A stretch of DNA of 64,000 nt from Qipengyuania mesophila (GCF_019711655.1 NZ_JAIGNU010000002.1:496001-560000); one strand, 5' to 3'. Counted from the first letter of the stretch, positions 43,198-52,530 are shown. The notes: generated from the sequence alone by a model not told the origin. A program made the numbers and translations.

Positions 43198-45321
43198 ATG
43201 AGGGATCGTTTTTCGCGCGCCGCACTCCTCGCCGGCGCAGCATTCCTAGCTACGGCAACCGCGGCCCAGGCCGATGATATGGCCCAGCCCGAGCGCGACT
43301 ATCTGCCTAGCGACATCGTCGTGACCGGCACCTTCGAGGGCTATGATGTCACCGACGGTTCGACCGGGACCAAGACGCCGACCCCGTTGATCGACGTGCC
43401 ACAGGCGGCCACGATGATCACCGAAGACCAGCTCGAAGACCAGGCCATAACGCAGCTCAACGAAGCGCTTCGCTATGTCCCGGGCGTTTCGCTCGATACC
43501 GGCGAGGGCCATCGCGACCAGGTCTACATCCGTGGCCAGGCGAGCACCGCCGACTTCTATCTCGATGGCCTGCGCGACGACGCGCAGTATTATCGCTCGC
43601 TCTACAATGTCGCCCGAGTCGAAGTTCTCAAGGGATCGAATGCGCTGATCTTCGGCCGCGGCGGCGGCGGCGGAATCATCAACCGCGTCAGCAAGACGGC
43701 CAAGTTCACCGGTACCGAACTCGGCTTCGATGCTTCGGTCGACAGCTTCGGCGCATTCGCACTCAGCGCCGACGTCAATGAAACACTCTCGGACACGGTC
43801 GCGCTGCGCCTCAACACCACCTACGAGGAGTTCGCCAGCCACCGCGATTTCTACGACGGGCGTTTCATCGGCGTTTCGCCCACGGCAAGCTTCCGACTGG
43901 GTGAAACCACGACGCTGACCGCGCACTACACCTACGATGACGATTCGCGCGTGACCGACCGTGGCATTCCCTCGCTCGACGATGGCGATGCCAACACCGC
44001 CGACGGCCCGCTCCGGGGGTTTGACAAGACCTTTTTCGGCAACCGCGACTTCAACCGCGCCACCAACATCGCCCACATCGCGCGCTTGCGTCTCGATCAT
44101 GAGTTTTCCGACGAGTTGAGTGTCAATGTCAGCGGCCAGTTCGCCGACTACGACAAGTTCTACGCCAATGTCGTGCCGAGTGGCAGTGACGGCACGGTCG
44201 TGGATCTCGGCGGTTACACCAGCACGACCGACCGGCAGAACTGGATTGGCCAGGCGAACCTCGTCTGGGATACCGATTTCGGCGGCATCGGTAGTACCTT
44301 CCTCGCCGGCTTCGAAGTCGGCGACCAGTCGACCAATTCCCTGCGCACCGAAGTCGATTTCGGCGGCGGCGTCGAAGATATCACCCGCCCGCTCCAGCGT
44401 CTCATTCCCGTTCCGGCCGTGGGTATCGGGCGTACCACGAACTCCAGGGAAACCGATCTTGGCACTTTCTCGGCCTATGTGCAGGAACAGCTCGATTTCG
44501 GCATCGTCCAACTGGTCGGCGGCCTGCGCTTCGATCGCTTCGACCTCGAAGCGACCGATCTGATCGACCCCACGGCTCCGGTCACTACCGATCGCGTCGA
44601 CGAGAAGTGGAGCCCGCGCCTCGGCGTGATCGTCAAGCCGCAGGAAAGCCTCTCCCTCTACGCCAGCTATTCGACGAGTTTCCTGCCGCAGTCGGGCGAC
44701 CAGTTCAGCTCGCTGAGCAGCACCGATGCGCAGCTCGAACCGGAAAAGTTCGAGAACTACGAACTAGGGGCCAAGTGGGCGATCACGCCCAAGCTGTTCG
44801 CGACAGCGGCAATCTTCCGTCTCGACCGGTCGAACACCACGGCTGCCGACCCAGCCAATCCGGGCTTCGTCATCCTGACCGGATCGAGCCGCGTCGAGGG
44901 GTTCGAGGCCAGTCTCGCCGGTGAAATCCTGCCGAACTGGCAGGCAAGCCTAGGCTACACCTATCTCGACGGTGAGATCCGGACCGACACCGATCGGGCG
45001 GCTGCCGGCACCCCGCTCCAGCAGTTGCCCACCCACCAGATCGCGCTGTGGAACCGTGTCGACCTCACCGAGAACTTCGGCCTGGGCGCTGGCGTGGTCT
45101 ACCAGGACGAGCAGTTCGCAAGCATTAGCGGCGATGTCATTCTGCCCGATTACGTCCGGGTCGATGCCGCCGCCTATTACGCCGTCAGCGAGAGGGTGAG
45201 CATCCAGCTCAACATCGAGAACCTGTTCGATGTGAACTATTACCCAAGCGCCCACGGCGACAACAACATCCAGCCCGCCGAGCCCTTCAGCGCGCGGATC
45301 GGCGTTCGCCTGGCGCTCTAG
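43198..45321 (+). CDS. TonB-dependent siderophore receptor
   Basis: A 707-residue outer-membrane receptor of the TonB-siderophore subfamily (Fiu/FhuA/FcuA-like). The signal peptide covers about 1-26 (LATATAAQADD). The plug shows DIVVTGTFEGYDV, TPLIDVPQAATMITEDQLED, LRYVPGVSLDTGEGHRDQVY and ARVEVLKGSNALIFGRGGGG; the PQ..tvI and GRGGGGG..N segments separate this subfamily from the general one. The barrel ends ENLFDVNYYPSAHGDNNIQP and RIGVRLAL. Ferric catecholate or hydroxamate uptake is likely; the exact siderophore is unknown. A Fur-box-like site sits just upstream. No siderophore synthesis, PepSY or ferric reductase gene is adjacent. Its stop overlaps the convergent [2Fe-2S] gene. Confidence 0.93.
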   Translation: MRDRFSRAALLAGAAFLATATAAQADDMAQPERDYLPSDIVVTGTFEGYDVTDGSTGTKTPTPLIDVPQAATMITEDQLEDQAITQLNEALRYVPGVSLDTGEGHRDQVYIRGQASTADFYLDGLRDDAQYYRSLYNVARVEVLKGSNALIFGRGGGGGIINRVSKTAKFTGTELGFDASVDSFGAFALSADVNETLSDTVALRLNTTYEEFASHRDFYDGRFIGVSPTASFRLGETTTLTAHYTYDDDSRVTDRGIPSLDDGDANTADGPLRGFDKTFFGNRDFNRATNIAHIARLRLDHEFSDELSVNVSGQFADYDKFYANVVPSGSDGTVVDLGGYTSTTDRQNWIGQANLVWDTDFGGIGSTFLAGFEVGDQSTNSLRTEVDFGGGVEDITRPLQRLIPVPAVGIGRTTNSRETDLGTFSAYVQEQLDFGIVQLVGGLRFDRFDLEATDLIDPTAPVTTDRVDEKWSPRLGVIVKPQESLSLYASYSTSFLPQSGDQFSSLSSTDAQLEPEKFENYELGAKWAITPKLFATAAIFRLDRSNTTAADPANPGFVILTGSSRVEGFEASLAGEILPNWQASLGYTYLDGEIRTDTDRAAAGTPLQQLPTHQIALWNRVDLTENFGLGAGVVYQDEQFASISGDVILPDYVRVDAAAYYAVSERVSIQLNIENLFDVNYYPSAHGDNNIQPAEPFSARIGVRLAL

Positions 45322-45866
45322 TCGTTGCGTTCGGGGGCGCTGATTGCGGGGATCTCCCGCGCGGCGTCCCCGGCGCTCACGCCGGGGGCGGGAGCGGCGC
45401 TGATCGTTTCGGCCCGCCGCGCGACCCGCCCGGCGCGCTCGATCGCCCGGACCAGACGCGGATAGACGCCGCAGCGGCACAGATTGGGGATCGCCGCCTT
45501 GATCTCCGCCTCGCTCGGGGTCGCGGTCTTCGCCAGCAGCGCGCTCGCCGCCATCACGATGCCCGGCGTGCAATAACCGCACTGGATCGCCTGTTCGGCG
45601 ATCATCGCCTGTTGCACCGGGTGCGAACGGTCGCGGCTCAGACCCTCGATCGTGGTGATGAAGCGCCCCTCGGCTTCGGCAATGGTGATCAGGCAGCTGC
45701 GCAGCGCCTCGCCGTCGACATGGACCATGCAGGCGCCGCAATCGCCGATCCCGCAACCATATTTGGTCCCGGTGAGATTGGCAGCGTCGCGCAGTGCCCA
45801 CAACAACGGCGTGTCGGGGTCCATCAGGAAGCGCACCGGCTTCCCGTTGACGGTCATGCTGGTCAT
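45318..45866 (-). CDS. [2Fe-2S] subunit of a molybdenum hydroxylase (IorA/CoxS type), orphan
   Basis: A 182-residue protein with two 2Fe-2S domains: the plant-ferredoxin-like N-terminus (GTKYGCGIGDCGACMVHVDG, then RSCLITIAE) and the C-terminal four-helix domain (AIQCGYCTPGIVMAASALLA, PNLCRCGVYPRLVRAI). Such small subunits pass electrons from a molybdopterin subunit (isoquinoline 1-oxidoreductase, xanthine or aldehyde dehydrogenases). No large molybdopterin or FAD subunit lies in the neighbourhood, so it is orphan. A 30-residue Ala/Pro tail (SAAPAPGVSAGD) is extra to the family. An in-frame ATG at codon 4 is an equally good start. It lies downstream of a class II aldolase gene on the same strand (22-base gap). 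Confidence 0.87.
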   Translation of the reverse strand: MTSMTVNGKPVRFLMDPDTPLLWALRDAANLTGTKYGCGIGDCGACMVHVDGEALRSCLITIAEAEGRFITTIEGLSRDRSHPVQQAMIAEQAIQCGYCTPGIVMAASALLAKTATPSEAEIKAAIPNLCRCGVYPRLVRAIERAGRVARRAETISAAPAPGVSAGDAAREIPAISAPERND

Positions 45867-45888
45867 GGGGCGCTTCTAGCGCGGGCGG

Positions 45889-46656
45889 TCAGTATTTCCA
45901 GCTGTCGTCCAGCTTCGACACGCGGCGCTTCCACGCCTCGAAATCGAAGACGCCCGCCCCGCCCTGCGAAGCCATGACCGAAAGGTCGCGCTGGTGGACG
46001 TCGACGACGTCCTGCGAAATGATATTCGCCTCGCCCTGGCTGAGCGTCGCCACCTGGATCTCGCAGGCGCGCTGCAGCGCCCACATCTTCACGAACATGC
46101 CCGGAATGGTCTTGTCCATCACCACCGGGCCGTGGTTGCGCAGCATCAGGATCGAATGATCGCCGAGATTTTCGACCAGCCGCTCGCCCTCTTCCGGACG
46201 CACGGTGACCCCCTCGAAATCGTGATAGCCGATCTGGCCCTGGAAATTGCAGGCGTAGAAATTGGTCGGCAGCAGCCCGCCCTTGTGGCTGCACACTGCC
46301 ATGGTGGCGGTGGTGTGGACGTGGCAGATCGCATTGGCGCGATTGCCCAGCGTCTTGTGGAAATAGGCGTGCTGGGTGAAGCCTGCCTTGTTGACCATGT
46401 ATTGCGAGGGGCCGACATTGTTGCCCTCGACGTCGATCTTGACGAGGTTCGACGCGGTCACCTCGTCATAGAGCAGGCCGAAGGGATTGATGAGGAACAC
46501 GTCCTCTTCGCCCGGCACCGCGACCGAGATGTGGTTGTAGATGCTCTCGCCCCAACCCAGGTGGTCGAAGATGCGATAGCATGCGGCGAGGTCCTGCCGC
46601 GCCTGCCATTCGGCATCGCTGCATTCGAAATCGCGGGTCTTCATCTGCGTGGCCAT
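45889..46656 (-). CDS. Class II aldolase/adducin-domain protein
   Basis: A 255-residue zinc-dependent aldolase-fold protein. The metal-binding His pair is in NAICHVHTTATMAVCSH, a further His in MLRNHGPVVMDKTIPGMF, and substrate loops are in WGESIYNHISVAVPG and VFLINPFGLLYDEVTASNLV. Relatives include L-fuculose phosphate aldolase and the longer, mostly uncharacterised adducin-like oxidative proteins; the N-terminal CSDAEWQARQDLAACYRIFD is that of the latter. Substrate unknown. Probably co-transcribed with the [2Fe-2S] gene downstream, and divergent from the MATE gene. Confidence 0.88.
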   Translation of the reverse strand: MATQMKTRDFECSDAEWQARQDLAACYRIFDHLGWGESIYNHISVAVPGEEDVFLINPFGLLYDEVTASNLVKIDVEGNNVGPSQYMVNKAGFTQHAYFHKTLGNRANAICHVHTTATMAVCSHKGGLLPTNFYACNFQGQIGYHDFEGVTVRPEEGERLVENLGDHSILMLRNHGPVVMDKTIPGMFVKMWALQRACEIQVATLSQGEANIISQDVVDVHQRDLSVMASQGGAGVFDFEAWKRRVSKLDDSWKY

Positions 46657-46778
46657 GGCGTGCTCTCTCCGTCAGCAGTCCTGTTTCGCAACCTGTATCG
46701 CATGGCGGGCCGCGAGTCCGCAAGCAAGGAGGAGTTGGCGCTAGGCAAGCCGCCCCTGCCCCGCTAACGCCCCGCTCG

Positions 46779-48128
46779 ATGAGCGAGACGGCCAAACTCA
46801 CCCGGGGGAGCATTCGCGGCCATCTCGTCGGGCAGACTTTGCCGATGATCTTCGGCGTCGCGGCGATCATGTCGGTGGGACTGATCGACGCCTATTTCAT
46901 CGGTCGGCTGGGCGCCCAGGAGCTCGCCGCAGTGAGCTTCATCTTCCCCATCACCATCGCGCTGTCGAGCCTCGGCGTCGGGGTCATGGTGGGGATCAAT
47001 TCGGTCATCTCCCGCGCGCTCGGCGAAGGCGACGTCGCGCGGGCCGAACGACGCGCCAATTTCGGCGCGATCTTCGCGCTGGCCACCGGCGTGATCCTGG
47101 GGCTGGCGCTCTACCTGCTGCTCGATCCGCTGTTCGGGCTGATGCAGGCCTCCGACGCGCTGCTCCCACTGATCCGCGAATACATGCGCCCCTATGCGCT
47201 GGGGCTGCCGGTGATGCTGCTGCAGATGGGGCTCAACGGGGTGCTCCGCGGACAGGGCGAGGCGCGCAAGACCAGCTACGTCTCGCTGACCTTCTCGATC
47301 GCCAACTGGATACTCGACCCGATCCTGATCACCGGCGCCTTCGGGATCGGCGGATTCGGCATCGCCGGCGCCGCCTATGCGACCATCGCGGGCTTCTTCC
47401 TCGCCATCCTCGTCGCGCTGTGGCTGATCCGGGGGGCGCAATTGCAGATCCACCCCGCGACCATCCGCGATTGCGACGTCGCCGCCTCGAGCAAGGCGAT
47501 CCTCTCGGTCGCCGGACCCGCCGCTTTCTCCAATGCGATCAATCCGATCGGCCTCTCGGTCCTCACCGCGCTGCTCGCCAGCCAGGGCGAGGCGGCGGTG
47601 GCCGGCTTCGGCGCGGCTGGACGGCTGCAGAGCTTCGCGGTCGTGCCGCTGCTCGCGCTCTCGGGCTCGATCGGCGCCATCGTCGGCCAGAACTGGGGCG
47701 CCCGCCGCGCCGACCGCGCGCGCCGGGCGATGTGGTGGTCGGCGCTGTTCTGCCTCGGATACGGGACGGCGATAGCGCTGGTGCTGTTCTTCACCGGCGA
47801 CTGGTTCGCCGACTTCTTCACCGACGATCCTGCGGTCATTGACGAATTCTCGCGCTACCTCGCGATCTCGGTCTGGGGCTATGCCGGTTTCGGCCTGCTG
47901 ATCGTCGCCAACGGCGCGCTCAATGCGGTGGACAGGGCCGGATTTGCCCTCACCCAGAGCGCAGTGCGCGTGTTTCTCGTGATGCTGCCCTTCGGCTGGC
48001 TGCTGCGCGCGAACTGGGGCTCGTCGGCGATCTATGCCGCCGAACTATGCGCCAATCTCGCGGGCGGCGCCCTGGCCGCCTATGTAGTCTGGCGAGTGCT
48101 GCGCTCGGGGCCCGAAAAGAGGCCCTGA
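46779..48128 (+). CDS. MATE-family efflux transporter
   Basis: A 449-residue protein with twelve TM helices in two similar halves. It starts TRGSIRGHLVGQTLPMIFGV, followed by AIMSVGLIDAYFIGRLGAQE, GVMVGINSVISRALGEGD and YALGLPVMLLQMGLNGVLRG, all typical of NorM/DinF-type multidrug and toxin extrusion proteins driven by H+ or Na+. The ATG has no strong ribosome binding site; in-frame alternatives further upstream overlap the divergent aldolase gene. 65 bases precede cheA, with a weak 6-bp hairpin between. Confidence 0.9.
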   Translation: MSETAKLTRGSIRGHLVGQTLPMIFGVAAIMSVGLIDAYFIGRLGAQELAAVSFIFPITIALSSLGVGVMVGINSVISRALGEGDVARAERRANFGAIFALATGVILGLALYLLLDPLFGLMQASDALLPLIREYMRPYALGLPVMLLQMGLNGVLRGQGEARKTSYVSLTFSIANWILDPILITGAFGIGGFGIAGAAYATIAGFFLAILVALWLIRGAQLQIHPATIRDCDVAASSKAILSVAGPAAFSNAINPIGLSVLTALLASQGEAAVAGFGAAGRLQSFAVVPLLALSGSIGAIVGQNWGARRADRARRAMWWSALFCLGYGTAIALVLFFTGDWFADFFTDDPAVIDEFSRYLAISVWGYAGFGLLIVANGALNAVDRAGFALTQSAVRVFLVMLPFGWLLRANWGSSAIYAAELCANLAGGALAAYVVWRVLRSGPEKRP

Positions 48129-48193
48129 ACCCACACCAAACGTTAACCATCCTCGTCCATAGCCGGTCTCATCGTACGAGGGGCTTTTTGATC

Positions 48194-50578
48194 ATGGACG
48201 ACCTGCTGGCGGATTTCGTCGCGGAAACCCGGGAAATGCTGGAGGCGAGCGGCGGCGAGATCGTCGCTTGGGAGGCCGACCCTGCCGACAAGGCGCGGCT
48301 CGATACGATTTTCCGTTTCGTCCACACGGTGAAGGGCAATTGCGGCTTCTTCGACTTCCCTCGGTTGGAAAAGCTGAGCCATGCCGCCGAAGACGCGCTG
48401 GCCGATTGCCGTTCGGGCCGCCGCGATCCCGATCGCGCGCTCGTTTCGGCGGTGCTGGCGATCATCGACCGCATCAGCGAGATGACCGATTCGATCGAGG
48501 CGGGCGAAGACTTTCCCGACGGCGGCGACGACGAGCTGATCGAAGCACTGCAACCGAGCGAGACGGTCGAGATCGTCGGCGAATCCAGGGAAGCCCCTTC
48601 CGCGCCGATGTCCGCCGACAGCGAAGAGACCGCCGCCCCCAAGGCGGCACGCAGCGCCGGCGTCCAGCGTTCGATCCGCCTGCCCACCGAATTGCTCGAC
48701 GAAGTGATGAAAGGCGTGTCGGACATGGTCCTGGCGCGCAACGACCTTGCCCGGCGGCTGCGCGACGCGGGCGAACAGCCCGAGATCGACGGCCCCTTCG
48801 ACCGGCTGAGCACCATCCTCGCCGACGTCCGCACCGCGATCACGCGCATGCGCATGCAGCGGCTCGAACATCTCTTCAGCTCGCTCCCGCGCCTCGTCCG
48901 CGACCTGTCGAACGAACTCGGCAAGCAGGTCATGGTCGATTTCGAGGGCGGCGAGGTCGAACTCGACCGCGAGATGGTCGAAATGGTCCGCGACCCGCTG
49001 ACCCACATCATCCGCAATGCGCTCGATCATGGTCTCGAAGGCCCCGGCGAGCGCATCAGGGCCGGCAAGCGCGAGCTCGGCCTGCTCAAGTTCGCCGCAC
49101 GCCAGTCGGGCAACCAGATCACCCTCGCGATCACCGATGACGGGCGCGGCATCGGCACCGACCGCCTCGCCGCAAAGGCGGTTGCCGCCGGCATCTACAG
49201 TCAGGCCGAAGTCGACGCGATGTCGGAACGGCGCAAGCAGCATCTCATCTTCGAACCCGGCCTCTCGACCGCCGACAAGGTCAGCGCGGTTTCGGGCCGC
49301 GGGGTCGGCATGGACGTCGTGCGCGCCAATCTCGAGCGCGTCGGCGGATCGATCGACGTCGTCAGCAAGCCCGGCGAAGGCACCAGCTTCTACCTCAAGC
49401 TGCCGCTGACGCTCAGCATCATCGCCGCGCTCACCGTGGGCAGCGGCAGCCAGCGCTACGCGGTCCCGCGCAGTTTCGTCGAGGAAATCGTGTTCGGCTC
49501 CAGCGAACATGTCGAATTCGCCGAGGCCGGCGAACGCCAGCTCGTCACCTTCCGCGGCAAGCGTGTGCCCTGCCTCTCGCTCGGCACCATCCTCGGCACC
49601 AAGGCGCTCGAGGACATCGAGTGGCGGAACAAGACGCTGGTGCTGATCCGCCTCGCCAGCGAGGAGGTGTTCGCGCTCGCCGTCGACCGCGTCTACGACC
49701 ACGAGGACGTGGTAGTGAAGCCGATCGCACCCGCGGTCATGGAAACCGGCCTCTATGCGGGCACGACGCTGCTCGACGACGGTCGCCCGATGATGCTGCT
49801 CGACCTGCCGAGCATCGCGCAGAAGTACCAGCTGGTGAACGAGATGCGCAGCGCGACCCGCGTGGTCGAGGAGGAGCAGGTCGAACAGCGCAAGAGCCAG
49901 CCGATCATGCTCTTCACCGGGCTCGACGGCCGCCGGCGTGCGGTCCGGCTCGAACTGGTGCGCCGGATCGATACCGTCGCCCGCGAAGCGATCGATATCG
50001 AAGGGGCCCGTGCCCAGGCGGTCATCGATGGCGCGATCTTCACGCTGGTAGGCCACGAATACGGTCCGCTGCCGGAAGAGAAATGTCGCCTGCTGCGCCT
50101 GTCGGACGGCGATTGCGAAGTCGCCTACGCGGTTCAGGAAGTGCTCGACGCGGCCGCCATGGACGGCGACATCATTCCTTCAGCGGCCGATCCCTCGATC
50201 GAGGGTGTGACGCTGATCGGCGACAAGCCCGTGCCGGTGATCGACGGCCACGCGCTCTTCGCCAGCCATCGCCGCCCCCAGGCCAGCGCCCAGCCGATGA
50301 CCTGCCGCCTGCCCGCGCGCAGCGACTGGGCGCGCACGATCCTCGAGCCGCTGGTCGAGGCGGCCGGCTACCGCATCGCCACCGACGCGCAGGAAGAAGC
50401 GGATGTCGCGATCGAGCTGGCCGAGGAGCAAGCGACGCCCCCGGGTCCCGCACGCCGCGTGATTCGCCTGCGGCCCGAACCCGAAGCACCCGACGGTGCG
50501 AACGACAGCATCTATCGCTACGACCGCGAGGCCCTGCTCGCCGCGCTCAAGCAAGCCCGATCGGGGAAGACCGCATGA
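48194..50578 (+). CDS. cheA: Chemotaxis histidine kinase CheA with second CheW-like and pseudo-receiver domains
   Basis: A 794-residue cytoplasmic kinase that phosphorylates CheY and CheB under receptor control. Domains in order: HPt P1 (about 1-105) with phosphohistidine His44 (FVHTVKGNCGFF); a very short P2-like linker; P3 dimerisation (about 158-220, SIRLPTELLDEVMKGVSDMV); HATPase (about 265-400) with HIIRNALDHGLE, DDGRGIG and GRGVGMDVV; a CheW-type P5 (about 400-545); a second CheW-like region (about 570-690, MLFTGLDGRRRAVRLELVRR); and a receiver-like end (about 695-790, SDWARTILEPLVEAAGYRIA then YRYDREALLAAL) that lacks the acidic pocket and phosphoacceptor Asp. The P4 and P1 active sites look intact. 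First gene of the chemotaxis operon; cheW overlaps its stop. Confidence 0.94.
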   Translation: MDDLLADFVAETREMLEASGGEIVAWEADPADKARLDTIFRFVHTVKGNCGFFDFPRLEKLSHAAEDALADCRSGRRDPDRALVSAVLAIIDRISEMTDSIEAGEDFPDGGDDELIEALQPSETVEIVGESREAPSAPMSADSEETAAPKAARSAGVQRSIRLPTELLDEVMKGVSDMVLARNDLARRLRDAGEQPEIDGPFDRLSTILADVRTAITRMRMQRLEHLFSSLPRLVRDLSNELGKQVMVDFEGGEVELDREMVEMVRDPLTHIIRNALDHGLEGPGERIRAGKRELGLLKFAARQSGNQITLAITDDGRGIGTDRLAAKAVAAGIYSQAEVDAMSERRKQHLIFEPGLSTADKVSAVSGRGVGMDVVRANLERVGGSIDVVSKPGEGTSFYLKLPLTLSIIAALTVGSGSQRYAVPRSFVEEIVFGSSEHVEFAEAGERQLVTFRGKRVPCLSLGTILGTKALEDIEWRNKTLVLIRLASEEVFALAVDRVYDHEDVVVKPIAPAVMETGLYAGTTLLDDGRPMMLLDLPSIAQKYQLVNEMRSATRVVEEEQVEQRKSQPIMLFTGLDGRRRAVRLELVRRIDTVAREAIDIEGARAQAVIDGAIFTLVGHEYGPLPEEKCRLLRLSDGDCEVAYAVQEVLDAAAMDGDIIPSAADPSIEGVTLIGDKPVPVIDGHALFASHRRPQASAQPMTCRLPARSDWARTILEPLVEAAGYRIATDAQEEADVAIELAEEQATPPGPARRVIRLRPEPEAPDGANDSIYRYDREALLAALKQARSGKTA

Positions 50579-51009
50579 ACGAACTCCTGCTCCTGTGCCG
50601 CATCGCCGGGCGCAACGCCGCAATCCCCGCAGTTCGCGTGCAATCGGTGATCGAAGTCGGCGACATCACTCCACTGCCCGGTGTGCCACGCTTCATTCGC
50701 GGGCTCACCGCGCTGCGCAGCCAGGCGCTGACGGTGATAGACTGCTCGGTCGCGCTCGGCTTCGAAAGCCAGCCCGAGAACCCCGAGCAGCGCGCGGCGG
50801 TGGTCGATGTCGATGGCCATCTCTACGCCCTGCTGGTCGAGGCCGCCTATGATGTCGGTGAAGCGCGTAGCGATGCCATCGAGGTACCCGGCGGCTTCGG
50901 CGCCGGCTGGCAAGCCGCCGCGCGCGGGCTGGTGGAAACCGATACCGGCCCGACGCTGCTGATCGATATCGAAACGCTCGTTTCGGGCCCCGTCGCCCAG
51001 GCGGCTTAA
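50575..51009 (+). CDS. cheW: Chemotaxis coupling protein CheW
   Basis: A 144-residue CheW-domain protein linking receptors to CheA: NELLLLCRIAGRNAAIPAVR, VIEVGDITPLPGVPRFIRGL and TALRSQALTVIDCSVALGFE are the two SH3-like halves. The ATG overlaps the cheA stop (ATGA). The protein is slightly shorter and more divergent than E. coli CheW, as is common in alphaproteobacterial second chemotaxis clusters. Confidence 0.93.
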   Translation: MNELLLLCRIAGRNAAIPAVRVQSVIEVGDITPLPGVPRFIRGLTALRSQALTVIDCSVALGFESQPENPEQRAAVVDVDGHLYALLVEAAYDVGEARSDAIEVPGGFGAGWQAAARGLVETDTGPTLLIDIETLVSGPVAQAA

Positions 51010-51065
51010 GCGAATAGTTACCCTCCGGCGATAGGAAACGCTGGAAAACACCAGAGGTCATTCAC

Positions 51066-51431
51066 ATGAAATCCTGCCTTATCGTCGACGATTCGCGTGT
51101 CATCCGGAAGGTTTCGAGACATATTCTCGAGACGCTGGGCTTCGCCGTCGAGGAAGCCGAAAACGGCCAGGAAGGCCTCGACAAATGCGCCGAGGCCATG
51201 CCCGACGTGGTCCTGCTCGACTGGAACATGCCGGTCATGACGGGCATCGAATTCATCACCCAGCTGCGTCAGCGGGACGGTGGCGACAAGCCCAAGGTGG
51301 TCTTCTGCACCACCGAGAACGACGTCGCGCACATCCGCGAAGCGATCAGCGCGGGCGCCGACGAATACGTCATGAAGCCGTTCGACCACGAAACTCTGCA
51401 GATCAAGCTCCAGCTTGTCGGCATGGCCTGA
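51066..51431 (+). CDS. cheY: Single-domain response regulator CheY
   Basis: A 121-residue receiver: acidic pair in CLIVDDSRVIRKV, phosphoacceptor Asp52 in VVLLDWNMPVMTG, conserved Thr in FCTTENDVAH and Lys in DEYVMKPFDHETL. Its place between cheW and cheB identifies it as the output regulator of this cluster. AGAGG precedes the ATG, 56 bases after cheW. It is not a CpdR homologue as judged by neighbours. Confidence 0.93.
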   Translation: MKSCLIVDDSRVIRKVSRHILETLGFAVEEAENGQEGLDKCAEAMPDVVLLDWNMPVMTGIEFITQLRQRDGGDKPKVVFCTTENDVAHIREAISAGADEYVMKPFDHETLQIKLQLVGMA

Positions 51432-51441
51432 GGAGGCTTCC

Positions 51442-52530
51442 ATGGGCGCTCCTCTGCGTTCCGAATTCCGGGGTACGGGTGCCACCAGCGGGACCTGCGC
51501 CGACCCGGTGCGGGTGATGATCGTCGATGATTCGCTGACCGTCCGCACCGTCTTCTCGCGCATGATCCAGCAGGAAGACGACATGCACATCGTCGCCACG
51601 GCGAACACGGCGGAGAGCGGGCTCGCCGAACTCGCCAAGGCCGGACCCGACGTGATGCTGCTCGACCTCGAAATGCCCGGCATGGGCGGCCTCGAGGCGC
51701 TCCCGAAGATCATGACTGCGGCGCCCGACACCAAGGTTCTGGTGATTTCTTCGCTGACGGCGGACGGTGCGGAGTCGACCGTCAAGGCGCTCTCGCTGGG
51801 CGCGGCGGATACCATGCTCAAGCCGCGGCCGGGCGGGTTCGACGACGAGTACCGCTCCACGCTTCTCGGCAAGATTCGCGCGCTGAAAGGCCGTGCGCCT
51901 GATGCGCCGGATGCTGCGCCCGCCGCGACCCGGCGGTCCGGCAAGGCGCCGCAGGTCGTCGCCATCGGTGCCTCCACCGGCGGCATCCACGCGCTCAACC
52001 TGTTCCTGGAAAAGGTACCGGCGAATTTCGACCTCCCGATCCTCGTTACCCAGCACCTGCCGGCGAGTTTCATTCCGGTATTCGCCCAGCAGGTGGAAGC
52101 CGCTGCGGGACGCCGTGCCGTGCTCGCCGACGAGGGCATTCCCGTCGAACGCGGCGTGATCTACATCGCCCCCGGCCACGGCCACATGGTGGTCCGCAAA
52201 TCGGGGGGCCGCCGCGTTCTCGGCCTCGCCTATCACCCGGTGAAGAGCGGCTGCATGCCCTCGGTCGATCCGATGTTCGAGACGCTGGCCGAAGCCTATG
52301 ACGGCCACGTCGCCGGCGTGCTGCTTTCGGGCATGGGCCGCGACGGTACCGAGGGTGCCCACTCGATCCTTTCCGCAGGGGGAACAATCTACGCCCAGAG
52401 CGCAGAAACATGCGCCGTCTGGGGGATGCCGCGCGCGATCGCCGAACAGGGTCTGGCAGCCGCCGTCCTTCCCCCCGCCGAACTTGCCGAAAAGCTCATC
52501 GCGAGCACAGGAGCCGACGCATGGCAGTAG
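51442..52530 (+). CDS. cheB: Protein-glutamate methylesterase CheB
   Basis: A 362-residue receptor methylesterase/deamidase. The N-terminal receiver (about 25-145) has VRVMIVDDSLTVRTVFSRMI and the phosphoacceptor in DVMLLDLEMPGMGGLEAL. The C-terminal esterase (about 175-360) has Ser in VAIGASTGGIHAL, His in VTQHLPASFIPVFAQQ and Asp in LLSGMGRDGTEGA. GAGGAGG 5 bases before ATG 51442 fixes the start, 10 bases after cheY. It overlaps cheR by 10 bases. Confidence 0.95.
   Translation: MGAPLRSEFRGTGATSGTCADPVRVMIVDDSLTVRTVFSRMIQQEDDMHIVATANTAESGLAELAKAGPDVMLLDLEMPGMGGLEALPKIMTAAPDTKVLVISSLTADGAESTVKALSLGAADTMLKPRPGGFDDEYRSTLLGKIRALKGRAPDAPDAAPAATRRSGKAPQVVAIGASTGGIHALNLFLEKVPANFDLPILVTQHLPASFIPVFAQQVEAAAGRRAVLADEGIPVERGVIYIAPGHGHMVVRKSGGRRVLGLAYHPVKSGCMPSVDPMFETLAEAYDGHVAGVLLSGMGRDGTEGAHSILSAGGTIYAQSAETCAVWGMPRAIAEQGLAAAVLPPAELAEKLIASTGADAWQ

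Noticed and set aside
48151-48181. CCTCGT/ACGAGG pairing before cheA followed by CTTTTTG
   Set aside because: A 6-bp stem with a 19-base loop is weak. It could be a poor terminator for the MATE gene but I do not claim it.
48143-50056. A 637-codon open frame opposite cheA
   Set aside because: Same kind of shadow; no ribosome binding site and no recognisable motif.
51066-51431. CpdR-like identity for the single-domain regulator, suggested by the presence of RcdA
   Set aside because: It lies between cheW and cheB, 24 kb from rcdA, and CheY is the simpler reading.
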